Source of the DNA: Nymphaea colorata
Lineage: Eukaryota > Streptophyta > Magnoliopsida > Nymphaeales > Nymphaeaceae
Direction: 5' to 3'
Length of the DNA stretch: 64,000 nt
Assembly: GCF_008831285.2 (NCBI RefSeq)
Contig: NC_045138.2
Span: 43,517,115-43,581,114 of the forward strand
Shown here: piece after piece, positions 31,373-43,435 of the stretch
Layout: every line of letters begins with the position of its first letter
How positions within the stretch are numbered: position 1 is the first letter of the stretch
Position numbers and translations under genes: made by a program
The notes under the pieces: generated by a model
Databases searched by the model: none
What the model was told of the DNA's origin: nothing
The model's input: only the letters and a program-made list of their open reading frames with translations

Positions 31373-34300
31373 TATCACACCCCAACCCTTTAACCTCAAA
31401 TAACTTTTTTTTTTAAAACATAAGACATTGAGGTGCAACGACACAACAATTCAAAAGGAAATCAGCTATGTAATTCAAAACAATGAGACAACTTTCATTT
31501 ATATAACAACTTTCAGTTCATATAAAAATTACGTCATACTTATCAATAATACATAAGACAAAAATGCCTCCAAATTACAACATTGATGTCTAACAAAAAT
31601 AAGACATCAATATGACCAAACAAGATGCTCCAGCACTACCATAGACCCAATACCTCCCCAGTAGGATGTGAGTAGAGCCATCTGATCAACCTGCTACCCC
31701 AAGTCTACCAAAACCTGAAAAAGAAAGACAATTGAAGGCTTAGCCTTTGCAGTATGACAACAAGCCAGATGAATCTCTAACCCTCTAAGGTAATGGCGCA
31801 AATATGAGATATAACAAATATGAAAGTAAATCACTATCATGTCATGATAGGACATACATTTACATGACTTGACATGGAAGCCCCTCACATATACCACGAC
31901 ATGTAAAGGCTAAGTCATGGTCATGATAACACATTCACAAATCACATGCAACTCATGCATAAACATATCATTCTCATTCACTTCATTTACATTAACTTTA
32001 GTGAAATGACAGTTCCTGTGGGTGCAAATATAGGCAAATGCATACCGCGGGTGGCCTACAACTGGGAGACAACTCCCGTGGTAGCCCGAAATGATATGGA
32101 TCCATTCATGCTGTAACGGAAGAGCACTTGTTCATGGATGTGTAAATTCCAAGAAAAATACTCCGCTTCCTAGGACACCCAGTTTGATAAGGCGGGAGCC
32201 CAACGCTCCAAGCACATCACACAATGGTACCCACGGGCCTTGCACCACATGCGCTCCGAATAGGCGACACCAATGGCGAAGGCAGGACATCTCCCAAACA
32301 CATTGCCACAACCTACTGGCCTCTCATCTTTTATTCTTTCTTACTTATCATTATGTAAGCACATTCACAAAATGATCGGCTAGCTCATGAGGCTGGTTCA
32401 CTTCACGAGTGCACACATACCTCCAATTGCCTTCATACGAGGTCTACACATATAGTTAACATTCTTAGCTAGCCGTCATAACAATACGGGTACAACTACC
32501 ATTCAATTTTATTCATTTGTATTATGCTTATGACATTTATATTATGCTTATGGCAATGCATATAAAACATTACAACATTCACATCACTCATCACATCAAT
32601 CATATCTTTCAAAATATAGCTAAACCATGGAGAGTAGTCTTGATCTGTGATTGGCTCATAGTTGTCTTATGCAGTTATCATTCTAGGATGCTTTCTAACG
32701 TAGAATTGAAGTCGATGAGATACTCGACTCGACACCCCACCTCCTCTGTCCTAAACAGTTATCATTTGTAGCATGCAATGCAATTGCTTAGTAATTTTAA
32801 AAACAACATCAATCACATAATCATTCAATCTCATGCATGCATACATTCACTCACATCACAATCATTCAATCGCATCACAATCATAGGATCCAACGATCCT
32901 GAAAACACACATTCAAAAGTTAGTCCCATGCAAGAATTTTTGCCAGAAATGCCGCCATACATGTCGCACATCCACAAAACACCCAAAAACGGTCTGGTCG
33001 CTCAAGGTCTACTTGACATGCCTAGTGTACCTACAAACATAAGCAAATGATAAATTCTCTATTCGTTTTGCTTTACAATCTATACATGTTTGAAATAGAA
33101 TCATTGAGGCATAGGTCATCGCCTCAAGAGAGTGTCGATGGGTAGTATCGGCCCAAAGCCCTCCAATAGGTCTCTTCTCAACTCTTTGAGGTTGTGACCA
33201 AACGTCTAAACTCAAAGATTCGATCAATCTATCATTAACACATTTCTCACTTGTTTTCCTTAGTTGAGGTGTCTAGCCCACAATTAAGATTCTCAACATA
33301 CAATGTATATGCACATCAATAGAAGCATATTTCTCAAGCTTGATAAAACGGTTCTAAACCTTCTCCACAACATCACAGTCTCTACCATGCTTCTTAATTG
33401 TTTCAAAAATCAACCAATTATGCTAAAGAGATAGATATACATGTGGATTCTCGTCCTTCTCAAAATAGTCCTAAACTTTCCCCAAAATTGCTACATCGCT
33501 AACATGCATTCCAAATCATCGAATCTTAAGTCTATCATTCTCAATCATTAATTATACGTGCACTAACATAAAATATTAAAAAATTTTGGCTCGATTAGGC
33601 CTCACTCATCCCAGAGGGTGTCGAAGGGTAGTATCGACCCAAAGCCCTCCAATAGGTCTCTTCTCAACTATTTGAGGTTGTGATCAAACGTCAAACTCAA
33701 AGCTTTGATCAATCTATCACTAACACATTTCTCACTTGCTTTCCTTAGTTGAGGCGTCTACCCCACAATTAAGATTCTCAACATATAACGTATATGCATA
33801 TCAATAGAATAATATTTCCCAAGCTCCCTAAAACGGTTTTAAGTCTTCTCCACAACATCACAATCTCTACTATGCTTCTTAATCGCTTCGAAAATCAACC
33901 CATCATGCTAAAGAGATAAATATACACATGGATTCTCGTCCTTCTTAAAATAATCTTAAATTTTTCCCAAAATAGCAACATCGCTAGCATGCATTTGAAA
34001 TCATCAAATCTTAAGTCTAGCATGCTCATTCATCAATTATACATGTGCTAACACCATATCTTAAACAATTTAGGCCCGATTAGGCCTTGCTCACCCCAAT
34101 CTTAGAGTCCACACTGTCGTAGGGTTCCCAACAGCCACCTCAAGCATACGAGTGATTCCCAAACGGCTAAAATTAACTATTGTCGCCACTTCCCAAGCCT
34201 TCAACTCGCTGGTATGAGGGGAATGATGCGTCCCCAAGCTGCAATCCAAACCAACAACTCCAAAACTAGTGAAAAAGAGTGAAAAAGAATTCAAGAGGAG

Positions 34301-34980
34301 AGTATACCATTAGAATAGGGCCTCTGGCAGTGAGGGAGCTGAAGACAGGTGATAGAGGACACGAGAGGAGGGGAGTGGAACAGAGACAACATACGTGAGG
34401 GAAGAGTGCAGACGAAGAGGGGAGACTGACCAAGAAAGTTTGGGTGGAGGGGAGAGTGTGCGGGAGAGAGAGTGGAGGAAACAAGAGACGGGGAGCGATA
34501 GCTCTTGCAGAGAAGAGAGCGTGGGCAGAGAGAGATGCGAGAGTGAGAAGGGGGCTGCGAGTGGGAGCAACAACACACGGGGGAGTGAGAGATTGCGGGA
34601 GAGAGGGGGAGTGCCGATTGAGAGAGTTTGGGTAGAGGGAGGAGCGTGGGCTGAGAGTGGGCACTGACAGAGAAATCAGGACTGAGGGAGAGGCATCAAA
34701 AACAAAACAGCGAGACAGGGAGGAGAAGAAGAAAGAAGAGATAGAGAGATCGGCGGCTCACCCGTGCATCACCGCCGCCGCCGTTCCTCCGTTGCCGCTG
34801 CTCTTTCTGCTTCCTGTTTCTCTGCGACACAGTAGAGGAAGAACGAAGAGGAAGACGAGGTAGAAAAGACTAAGAGGAAGAGAGAGCCGGCATCGAGCTC
34901 CTCTTCACGCCTGGAGTTGGGTTTGAGTTTGGACCCGCTCCAGCCCAACCTGAAATGTCATAAAAAAAACGAGCGTTACA
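31373..34980 (-). mobile_element. Family P copy I: 3.6-kb solo-LTR-like element with perfect TSD
   Basis: On the minus strand it starts TGTAACGCTCG and ends GGTTGGGGTGTGATA, flanked by CTATT on both sides. No PBS, PPT, gag or pol is inside, so it behaves as a solo LTR of a large Ty3/gypsy-type element; 5-bp TSDs and TG...(C/T)A ends fit. In sense order: a GC-rich 5' block with a donor-like GTGAGC, a long pyrimidine-rich tract (its complement is the GA-rich 34,330-34,880), a 484-bp tandem duplication, an exon-like 70-bp segment at 32,961-33,030, and a TTTTTCAG acceptor near 31,718. It is longer than the other copies because of the duplication. Confidence 0.85.
33129..34085. repeat. 484-bp tandem duplication inside family P copy I
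   Basis: Units are about 33,129-33,612 and 33,613-34,085. AAAGCCCTCCAATAGGTCTC, ACACATTTCTCACTTG and TCCACAACATCACA recur with a 484-bp offset. The other family P copies have one unit only. Confidence 0.85.
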
Positions 34981-34985
34981 CTATT
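34981..34985. repeat. TSD CTATT, right of family P copy I
   Basis: Exact partner of 31,368-31,372. Confidence 0.9.
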
Positions 34986-35900
34986 AAAATTGCTTTGAGC
35001 TCACCTAACCCAAATGACACAATGCTCATTCTAGTTCAACCTAACCCAATTGAGTTTGGCAAGGCCCATTTCCTTAGAAATGCTCAGTGTCTAGCCCACT
35101 TCAGCATCCTTAGCATAATAAAAACTTTAGATCAAGTCTATCATACCATACTAGCCTTAGTTCCCCATGAGCTACAGTCATTTGCTTTCATTTCAAACTT
35201 AGATTATCCCTATCACCTATGTCTCCACATTTCACTCACTTCACTTGCTCCACACAAGTGAATTGGGCTTGTCTAGTTGGAACCGCATTGAACTTCCGTC
35301 CTTCTTCTTCAAATTCTTTTTTGCACAAACCCCATTGTGTTTCCATTATATTGTCCGGTTATCATATAGTAAACACCCCAAGTTTTTCACAATGACCAAA
35401 TCACAACTTTACCTCTATACAAGAAGATTTTGAACTGAGCATTTAATAGTGATTTCAAGTGTATGAGCTAGCCATATAAAACTAGGTCCAAGCCTACCTC
35501 ATTTAGGCACCTAATACATAACCTAGGATCACTACATTGCTGCCATCATGACAAATGACCATTTTGTCCCTAATTGTTAGAAAATCTTAGAAAGCTATAG
35601 TAATGATTTATAACAAGCTCAAATAAGCTAGTTCTTAGCTCTACAAGTCTCCTAGACTAGTTAAAATCAGCTCACCAAGTAGTTAAAATCAGCTCACTAG
35701 GTCAGTTGACCAACTTAAGGTAGCTCATCAAAACCTAACACTGCAATTTTTAGCTTGATCATACATCCTTCAGTCCAACCAAATTCAAACTTAGTTTATC
35801 TTAGTGGAAGGAAAGTATTATTTCATTTACTTTGAGTTACCAAACCCAAAATTCAGTTCTAGAGTAACTCAGAGATTTCTACTTGGTCACTATCTCTTCT
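34986..35900. other. Unassigned stretch that received family P copy I
   Basis: AT-rich. One short internal repeat (AGTTAAAATCAGCTCAC twice, 35,660-35,700). No domain recognised. Confidence 0.4.
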
Positions 35901-36619
35901 AGTTAGCAAGGTTTGAGCTGAATTTCAGTTCAGTAGAGTGGAGTCAGCTTGAAGGGATATATGATCACATTCATCATGTTTATATTTATTTTCCCTTAGT
36001 TGGATTGAGTTCACTCATTTATGATTGAGTTAATTCAATTCCAAAGGCCCCAAACAACACTGAACAACAAGTCGAGCAACTCGAGTTTGAGTTCAAGCAC
36101 AATCTCTGCTAAATGACCCGAGCTCAAGTTGGCTAGGTGGGCTCATTTACTTAGTTGATTCGAGTTCAAGTTTGCGACACTCGAGTAAGCTAACTTGCCT
36201 TGGCTCGTGTCTTAGATGCAATTTAGTTGTTGTTGACTAGATTCCCACAAACCTTTATAAGTTATAACATGTCGGCCCTTTATTTTCATTGTTCTTTCTC
36301 TCTCCTCTCAATGTCTCTTGAGCTTTCGCCTTCAAGGCTCAAACTACCAAGTCAGGCCATTAGGGCCGTCGTCGAGATCTCCAGTGACTCCAACTGCTCG
36401 CCATCATGATGATGACATGATGTCAACCTCTCGCACTGCATGGTGGGTTCACTTTTTTGTTCCATTATATTTTGTTCATTTTAGGTTTTTAGTGTTTGAA
36501 TCTTGCTGGAAAATGTTGTGGTCATTGCCGGCCACCTCTAGCAACCAGTAACGTCATTGATGGCACAGACCACGTCTTAAAGTTTACTTTTCATTTTATA
36601 AAATCCCTTTTCTTGTAAG

Positions 36620-37280
36620 AAAGCATTAGTGAAAGAGGGTTAAAAATGCATGAAACCCTAACCGATGCTTTAAACCCTCGACCAAGGGTTTCTTAGATGC
36701 TTGAAACCCTTGACCGAGAGTCATAAATGTTTGACAAACCGAAGCATTTCCTCTACCCTTTCTTACCTTGAAAAAAGCAAGGCCACCTTGCATCCTTGAA
36801 CTGACAACCATCTTTTGGCTAACCTCTAGCCTTATTTGTCCCTTGGGACCAACAAAGAGCAGGTACATGAATTTTCACCTATTGTCCATCGACTATGCAT
36901 TTCGACTTGATATTAGGCCCCGGTTTACCCTTCGTGGACGTACCTTGTGAAGGAACCCTTAGGTTTTCAGGGTTTTAGAGTCTGACAAATATTCAATCAA
37001 GGGTTTCAGATGCCTAAAATCCCCAACAATGGTTCCAAACACCTGAAATTTCCGACAAAGGTTTTAGATGCCTGAAACTCCCTATCAGTGTTTCAGGCCT
37101 TTAAGAAACCTTCAATTGAGGTTTTCAAATGCCTAAATCCCTCGATGAATGTTTCAAGCTCATTAAGTATTTCAGGTATCTGAACCATCGAACCCCTTGA
37201 CCAAGGGTTGGGTTTCTGAAGTATGAAATCCTTGACCTAGGGTTTTAGATGCTGGTAAAGGGGTTTCAAGTGGAGAGTTT
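36620..37280. repeat. Irregular minisatellite of GGGTTTCAGATGCCTGAAACCC-type words
   Basis: About 660 bp of roughly 30-40-bp diverged units containing CTTGACCAAGGGTTTC, AGATGCCTGAAA and GAAACCCT, many of them self-complementary (GGGTTTC against GAAACCC). The spacing is uneven. Although AAACCCT appears, the array is not telomeric because the units are long and variable. Confidence 0.7.
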
Positions 37281-38667
37281 TCACGAGTTTCCCTTTTTCT
37301 TATTTTTTTAAAAATCAGATTGCTTCTCCTCATTGGCAGCAACAACAACAGGATGCATATTTAATACCACCTTTGACCGCCACTGCCATTGATTTACCTC
37401 TCCAACAGGAAGTGCCTCCTTTGTTGCATAGTGAAAACATATCAGGCTAAAAGAGCTGAAACGAGTCGATCTCTAGCTTTGACATGGTCAATCGAGTGGA
37501 GCTCCAGCTAACATTGTAAAGCTCGATTTGAGCTCGAGAAGAGCAAACTAGGAGTTGAGTTGAGATCAGGATTATGTTTAGTTCTAGTCCCATAGCTTTC
37601 CCTTTCTCTTGTTTTTTAGGGGTTTGAGCTAAATTTGAACACAACCCAATGAAGTCAATAAAATGGAGCTATGATCATGTTTATCATGTATAAATCCATC
37701 TTCCCTACATCTTGTTTGAGTTCATTCTTTAGGTCTATGTTCAATTCCACTCTAAAAGTCCCATAGCCTACTGTCTCTTTCTGCCCTATTTTTAGGCATT
37801 AGAGCTGCGGTTGAGCTTAATCTGATGGAGTGAACTGAAACCAAGCTAGGATCATGTTTACATGTCTAAATCTGCCTTCTCTTAGTTTGGTTTGTGTGCG
37901 ATTCAGTTCCCAAAGTCCTCTAACTCATTGCTAGTATGTGTTACACTCTATAATCACTATCAAACTCATTTCAGACAAATCAAAACAAATTTCCAATCTA
38001 TCAACATATCCTTATTGGTAAGTGGCTGATCTAAGCACCCTTAGCTCCACTAGTGAAAATTCTAATGATAACCTAGTTCATCTTTATAATTTGGGATTTT
38101 ATTCGCATTCAAAACTACTTTTTAGAACAATCAGGGAATAATTTTTTAGTGAAACTTTAACCAAAGTCTATCCAAAAGTAGGCCCACAAGATGGTATGGT
38201 TAAATTGACCATACTCACCAGAAGCTCTAAAATCAGGAACCTGGGCAAAATAGTAATTTTCATTCACAAACATAGGACATATGCCACATATACCTTAGTT
38301 TATGGCTTTCTTTGATTTTTAGAACTTTAAAGCAAGTCAAATCAATGATTTATGTTTATTTTAGTTCAAAACCTATACCAGGAGTAAAACCATTATTTCT
38401 TTTTCCAATCATGTTTTTCTTATGAACTCATGTTATATCTTACATATAACTGTGTTTATTGCTTTCTTTGATTTCTAGACCTTTGAGTTAAAAAAAAATC
38501 CATAATTTGAACCTATGCCAATCCAAGATCACACCTAGGGGTAAGACAACCATTTTTTTCTTATCCAAAATTTTCACCTGAACTTAGATTGTATATATCA
38601 TATATGCCTTAGTTAATCAAGTTTATCATTTTCAGGCTTCCAAAGCTTAGTTTAAAATGCATTTTTT

Positions 38668-38672
<5 letters not shown>

Positions 38673-38750
<78 letters not shown>

Positions 38751-38760
38751 TATATATATA
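38673..38760. repeat. (AT)n microsatellite
   Basis: About 85 bp of AT with a single AAA interruption near 38,745. Confidence 0.95.
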
Positions 38761-39375
38761 ACAAGTGATCTAGATCTACAACCAATGGCAAAATAGCCAT
38801 TTCTTCTAAAATTCTTACCCACACCCAACGACAAAACGATCATTTCATTTCCGTTAACAATCATAGCATCAATTATAATCTTTTTATACACATTTTTAGA
38901 TCCATGAACTATTTCATCCAGGTCTCTTATATGGAATTTTGATCCAAATCTCCTATCACATCCAAGATCCATTTTTGTAGAACTTTCTCTACCTTAAATC
39001 TATGCCTATATCTGTTTGCGAGAATTTTCTTTGGATTTCGATCATGACCTAAATTTCAGAAGCATATCCCAATCTAAAAGTCCAAATGCAAAAGTGTGCA
39101 TATATGCCAAAAATGTTGTGCTTGATTTCATTCATTATGTCAGATATCAACTCGTACATATGCTAATGACTTGTGCAGAGATCTATGTTGAGCATGCTGG
39201 TTCAGACAAAATCGAAATCTGTGCTTGTAAGACTCTGATACGAGCATTTTTTTGTTTGAAGAAGTCATATAATATAAGGTTTTAAAGCTTCAACCTCTGG
39301 TTTGCTTGTGAGGAGGGCCTATCCAAAGTTTAGTCATATATCTAAACTTTGAGAGGAGTCTCCCCCTAGCAGCTA

Positions 39376-39385
39376 TAAATACCCC
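39376..39385 (+). promoter_or_regulatory. TATA-like box in family Q copy D
   Basis: CTATAAATACCCC followed 20-30 bp later by GGGGGTTTCTAACATACA, and then a T-rich leader. The corresponding site in copy E is CACTATAAAAAAGGG near 47,145. Conservation of a TATA box at the same relative place in two diverged copies suggests an LTR promoter. Confidence 0.45.
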
Positions 39386-41530
39386 TTGAGACTTGGGGGT
39401 TTCTAACATACAAAAATATTCCAACAAAAGCTAGCACAAAAAGTTGAGAAATTCCTAACAAGTGTTTTTAAAAAACTATATCTTGCTGAAAAGAGCCTTC
39501 TAGAACATTTGTTGTGTCATTTTAGGCCCTAGTCTAAGTTAGGTTAATAGTGTCATTCCCGTTAGGGTCAAGCCAGACTTCCGAAGCTCAATATGTGAGA
39601 CCAGGTAGTGCTCTACAAACGGGTGCAGGTCAGAGGTCATCGTTTCAGGTAATTTCTTTTCACTCTTTCTTTATTTTCCTTATTTGCAGTTTCATTCTTT
39701 CCTGGCTTAGCTTTCTTAGCACCATCTTTAGGTTTTGTTTTTCCACTTTTGCATGATTAGCTTACTTTATTTCTGCTTTAGTTCTTAGATTTGTAAAAAG
39801 CATGCCTTTGTTTAATTTCCTTTGTCATGCATATTAGTTTGTTTCTGCTTTAGATTTTAGATTTGTTTAAAGCAGGCTTTAGTTTAGTATAATCTCTTTT
39901 AGCGTGCTTAGGATAGTGTATTTCAGTTTTCCCTTAGATTAGATTTTAAATTCTCGAAGGTTAGAATGAACATGGAGGTGAGGTATGCCTTCTTCAATCT
40001 TCCTTTTGTTTATTTCTAAGTTTATTCAGCTTTATTTCAAGCTTTATATCTGCATCGATCATATAGTTTCTCATTTCAGTTAAATCATATATTGTTTAGA
40101 TTTACAATCATGCATATTTGTTTTTTAAACTATACACATGACCATATCAATTTGGAATTAATGAGAAGTACTTTTTATGGTAGTTTGAGCACATCAAACT
40201 TTAATTTAGGTTAGATCATAATTGAGTATACTTTCAAAATCATAGGTTCCAATATGATTTTCGTAAAACCAAATACTTTTTATAGAAGTTTTCCAAAACC
40301 CCTAGGTTCATGCATGATTGAGACTGAGTCTAGAACCCTCCCAAGTTTTAAGTCTTCTGGGCTCCAGAACCCACTATGTAGAACCCAAAAATCTTAGACT
40401 TAATTCACCAAGCCAGCCTCTATTAGATTTCCAATGATAGACATTAAGAGTTGGTATTGGGTCTACTACCATAAACCAGACCTTGGCTCAGTAGAAAACC
40501 CAGTCAAGTTGATTTCACCTTGACTTAGACCTTAGTCAAGTTGACTTTATAATGATCAACCTAAAACCACAATTGGGTCAGCTCATCCTAAAACTCTAAG
40601 ATCTAAGCTAAATCGAAGTTCAAATCAGAACTTTGTGGAATGGACCTTAGATCTCAGACAAGTCAATACTGGATTCTAAAATTTGAAGATTGGACCTTAC
40701 TGAAATTGGATTGGATCCTGATCTGAAATATTGAAACTAGATAAAGTCTAATTGTGATTTGGATCTTGACAATGGTATTGGATACAAGGACTTTGACCTT
40801 AATTATAAAAGATTCAAATATAGATTGTAGAACCTTAGATTTCAAATACAGACCTTGACGATTTGAATATTTAATATTTTGATCTTAATTATGGATTCCA
40901 CAAACTCAGACTCTAGTCATCCTCTAGGGGAAATCTTGAAATTGAACCACGAAAATTAATCAAATGAACTTTGGATCTCCATTTACAAGTTAAGAATTTA
41001 GATCATGAATTTAAATTTTGGATCATGGATTTTGGATCCAAATATGGATTTCCTCTCTTCTTGGAGCCACATCTCATAAACATTGGAAACTAGGTCTGAA
41101 TTATGCTTGGCCTATAATTGCATCATCATATCTAGTACTTCACTTTGAGGTTTTTCCAGGTCATGGATCAATGATGAGCTGGACATAAACTAAGTTTCAC
41201 TTTGAGGTTTTTCCAGTTCTTAAGTCATATTTCCAATGATTTATGTAGATTTTAAATATGAACCTTTCAAATTCAGAGCATGTTTATTTTTTATGCACTT
41301 AGGATGAGGGCAAAAACTATTACTTAGATTATGGAAAACCATATCTAGTACTTCATTAGGTTACCCCTAGTAAAGGTGTCAAGAATGGTCAGACATCATA
41401 CTGACAGGTTGGATTTCGTCTCTCGAGTTTTTGTTTGATAGAACAGAGGCGAGTGCAAGTAACATATTTTTCTCATTGACAACAATCTGCATGGAAAATT
41501 GAAAAAAAATTGCATGTGAACACATGTCAA

Positions 41531-42579
41531 AATGACCATATTTTGGAAACCTGACATATCTAGCTCAAGTTTGTTGGTAGCCACCATTGAGTTAAATCTG
41601 GTCCCAATAGACCGACTAAGCATGAAACCTACTAGAAATGGCCATGGTAAACTATTTAATGCAAACTCTAAAACTTGCCAAATTTGGCTCAATGAGTCCA
41701 TTGAATCTAGTTCCCAAAACCCTACCAAATTTAGTGGTAGTAAGCCCACTGAACTTAGTTCTTGGAAACCTCTTAGATTTAGCCTTAGTGAGTCCATTGA
41801 ACCTAGCTCCTGAAACCTACAAAATTTAATGTCAGTAAGCCCATTATACTTAGTTCTGCCAAATTCAGCCTCATTGAGCCCAATTGAACACAATCCCCAA
41901 CAACTTTGATCTGTTATCCAATATCACTTTCTTGATTTGGATCTCCCATAACATAGTTTCATTATCCAATCTGAATCCATGATCTTTCACTCATTTTAGA
42001 TCTAAACCTTAGTTCCAATCCAATGTTTTAAACATCAAATCTAGTATCACTTTCTAGATCTACGTTCCAACAAAATTTAGATCAATCTCTATTTAATCCA
42101 CCATCAATCCTCTTTTTAGATATGAGACTCAAATTTAAATGCAATATTCCAATTACAATTAATTATTGTTTCTCGTGTCAAGATCACCTCAAAGTAATCC
42201 ATGGTCTATTACCTATTTTAGTCCATATTTCAATCTCCAACCTCACTTTTTATCTAGGATTAAATAAAAACCTTGAAACTCAATTCAATTGGATCTAGAC
42301 CTTTGTTTTGAGTTCAAATATTCTATTTTATTTATTGTTGAAGAGCAAAATCTTCTTTGGGGGCCAAATCCCAATGTATACTGCATTTTAAATCTTTTGT
42401 CTAGAGATATATCTAAAGTCCAGATTTTTCTACACTAGGAAAGTATGGGGTGGTGCCAACCCCATGACCCTCTCTCTCTCTATTTCTTTTCTACCTCTCC
42501 TTTTCCTTTTTCCTTTTCCATTCCTTTCTTCCTCTCCCCCTCCTTGTCTTTTTCCTCCATCATCTGCATGTAACCTTAG
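41531..42579. other. Unassigned stretch ending in a pyrimidine tract
   Basis: 41,560-41,890 has short repeated words (AAATTTAGTG, AGTCCATTGAA, CCTAGTTCC) giving open frames on both strands that are not genes. 42,465-42,560 is almost pure C/T on the plus strand. Confidence 0.4.
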
Positions 42580-43237
42580 GATACCGTTTGGTTGCAAGGA
42601 CAACTATTCCTAGGACACTTGTCCTTAGAAAAAATGTCCTAAGAACCAAGAGTTTTTGTTCATATGGACAAGCTGATCGTTTGTTTGTAAGGACAAAAGT
42701 TTCCCGGACGATATATGGATTTTACACGATTCCATTTCATTCACTTGAATAATAGCCAATCATTGACAATTTGTTTGTTAATCAATTTTCAGACTGTCCT
42801 TCTATGATTTTTTATTTGTTTCTTTCCCCAAATTCTTTCCTGAATTAAAGCTATTAACGAGTCCACTCCTGCATTATTTTGATTGTAAATCTATCCCAAT
42901 ATATGCACTTTGCAAGACAGATTCAGACTGGTTTCTTTTGCCATATGATAATCTTTTTATTGAGAAGGTATTTTTATTAGTTATACATATATTTCATTTG
43001 TTTTATCATATTATATATATATATATATATAAAGATAGAAAAATGCAAAACATGTTAAATTTGTCTGTCTAGTTATTTAAACAAACGACAAACAAGACAA
43101 GTTGAAAAATTGTCCTTTTAAACAAACACTGGACATTATTACAACTTGTCCATATGGACAAGAACTCTTTGTTCTTAGGACACTTGTTCTAAAAACAAGT
43201 GTCCTAAGAACAGTTGTCCTTGCAACCAAATGGTATC
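42580..43237. mobile_element. 658-bp MITE with long terminal inverted repeats
   Basis: The left arm GATACCGTTTGGTTGCAAGG (42,580) is matched on the opposite strand by GATACCATTTGGTTGCAAGG at the right end (43,237). The inverted match continues through GGACAACT, TAGGACACTTGT, TGTCCTAAGAAC, CATATGGACAAG and GTTTGTTT for about 130-150 bp on each side. The centre is AT-rich with a short (AT) run at 43,013-43,031. No coding capacity. The TSD is unclear, so the superfamily (hAT or Mutator) is not settled. Confidence 0.8.
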
Positions 43238-43404
43238 TGAGGGCCCAACGTTGCTTATAAAAGCCTAGAGGAGGGATGTCCCATCTATTATCAGCTAACA
43301 ACTTCTGGGGTTTCTTGTAGGCATCTGTCTCTCCTCCTTCTTGGTGTTTATCCAAGTTGGTGCCCCCTTCTCCATGTAGGCCTTCTTTTCTTCTTCTTCT
43401 TCTT

Positions 43405-43435
<31 letters not shown>

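Larger units (their letters stand above)
35905..41530 (+). repeat. Family Q repeat, copy D (with duplicated upstream part)
   Basis: The end at 41,355-41,425 (ACCCCTAGTAAAGGTGTCAA, GACAGGTTGGATTTCGTCTC) is the complement of the end block in copies A, B and C. Shared with copy E in order: a GAACAATC.GGGAAT block (38,125 versus 46,020); a TATA-like region (39,376 versus 47,147) followed by T-rich leader sequence; TTTAGAT/TTTAGAA words near the CATGCAT block; a word field; and GGTTTT(C/T)..GG(T/C)(C/G)CATGGATCAATGATGA. A 130-155-bp unit appears three times upstream (35,905; 37,615; 37,795) and once in E (about 45,835). No coding frame. Confidence 0.55.

Noticed and set aside
36620-37280. Interstitial telomere array (AAACCCT)
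   Set aside because: Only scattered matches in long, variable units; there is no run of perfect 7-mers.
41396-41893. Open frames on both strands (165 codons minus, 93 plus)
   Set aside because: Made from repeated short words (AGTCCATTGAA, CCTAGTTCC); no domain, overlapping frames on both strands.
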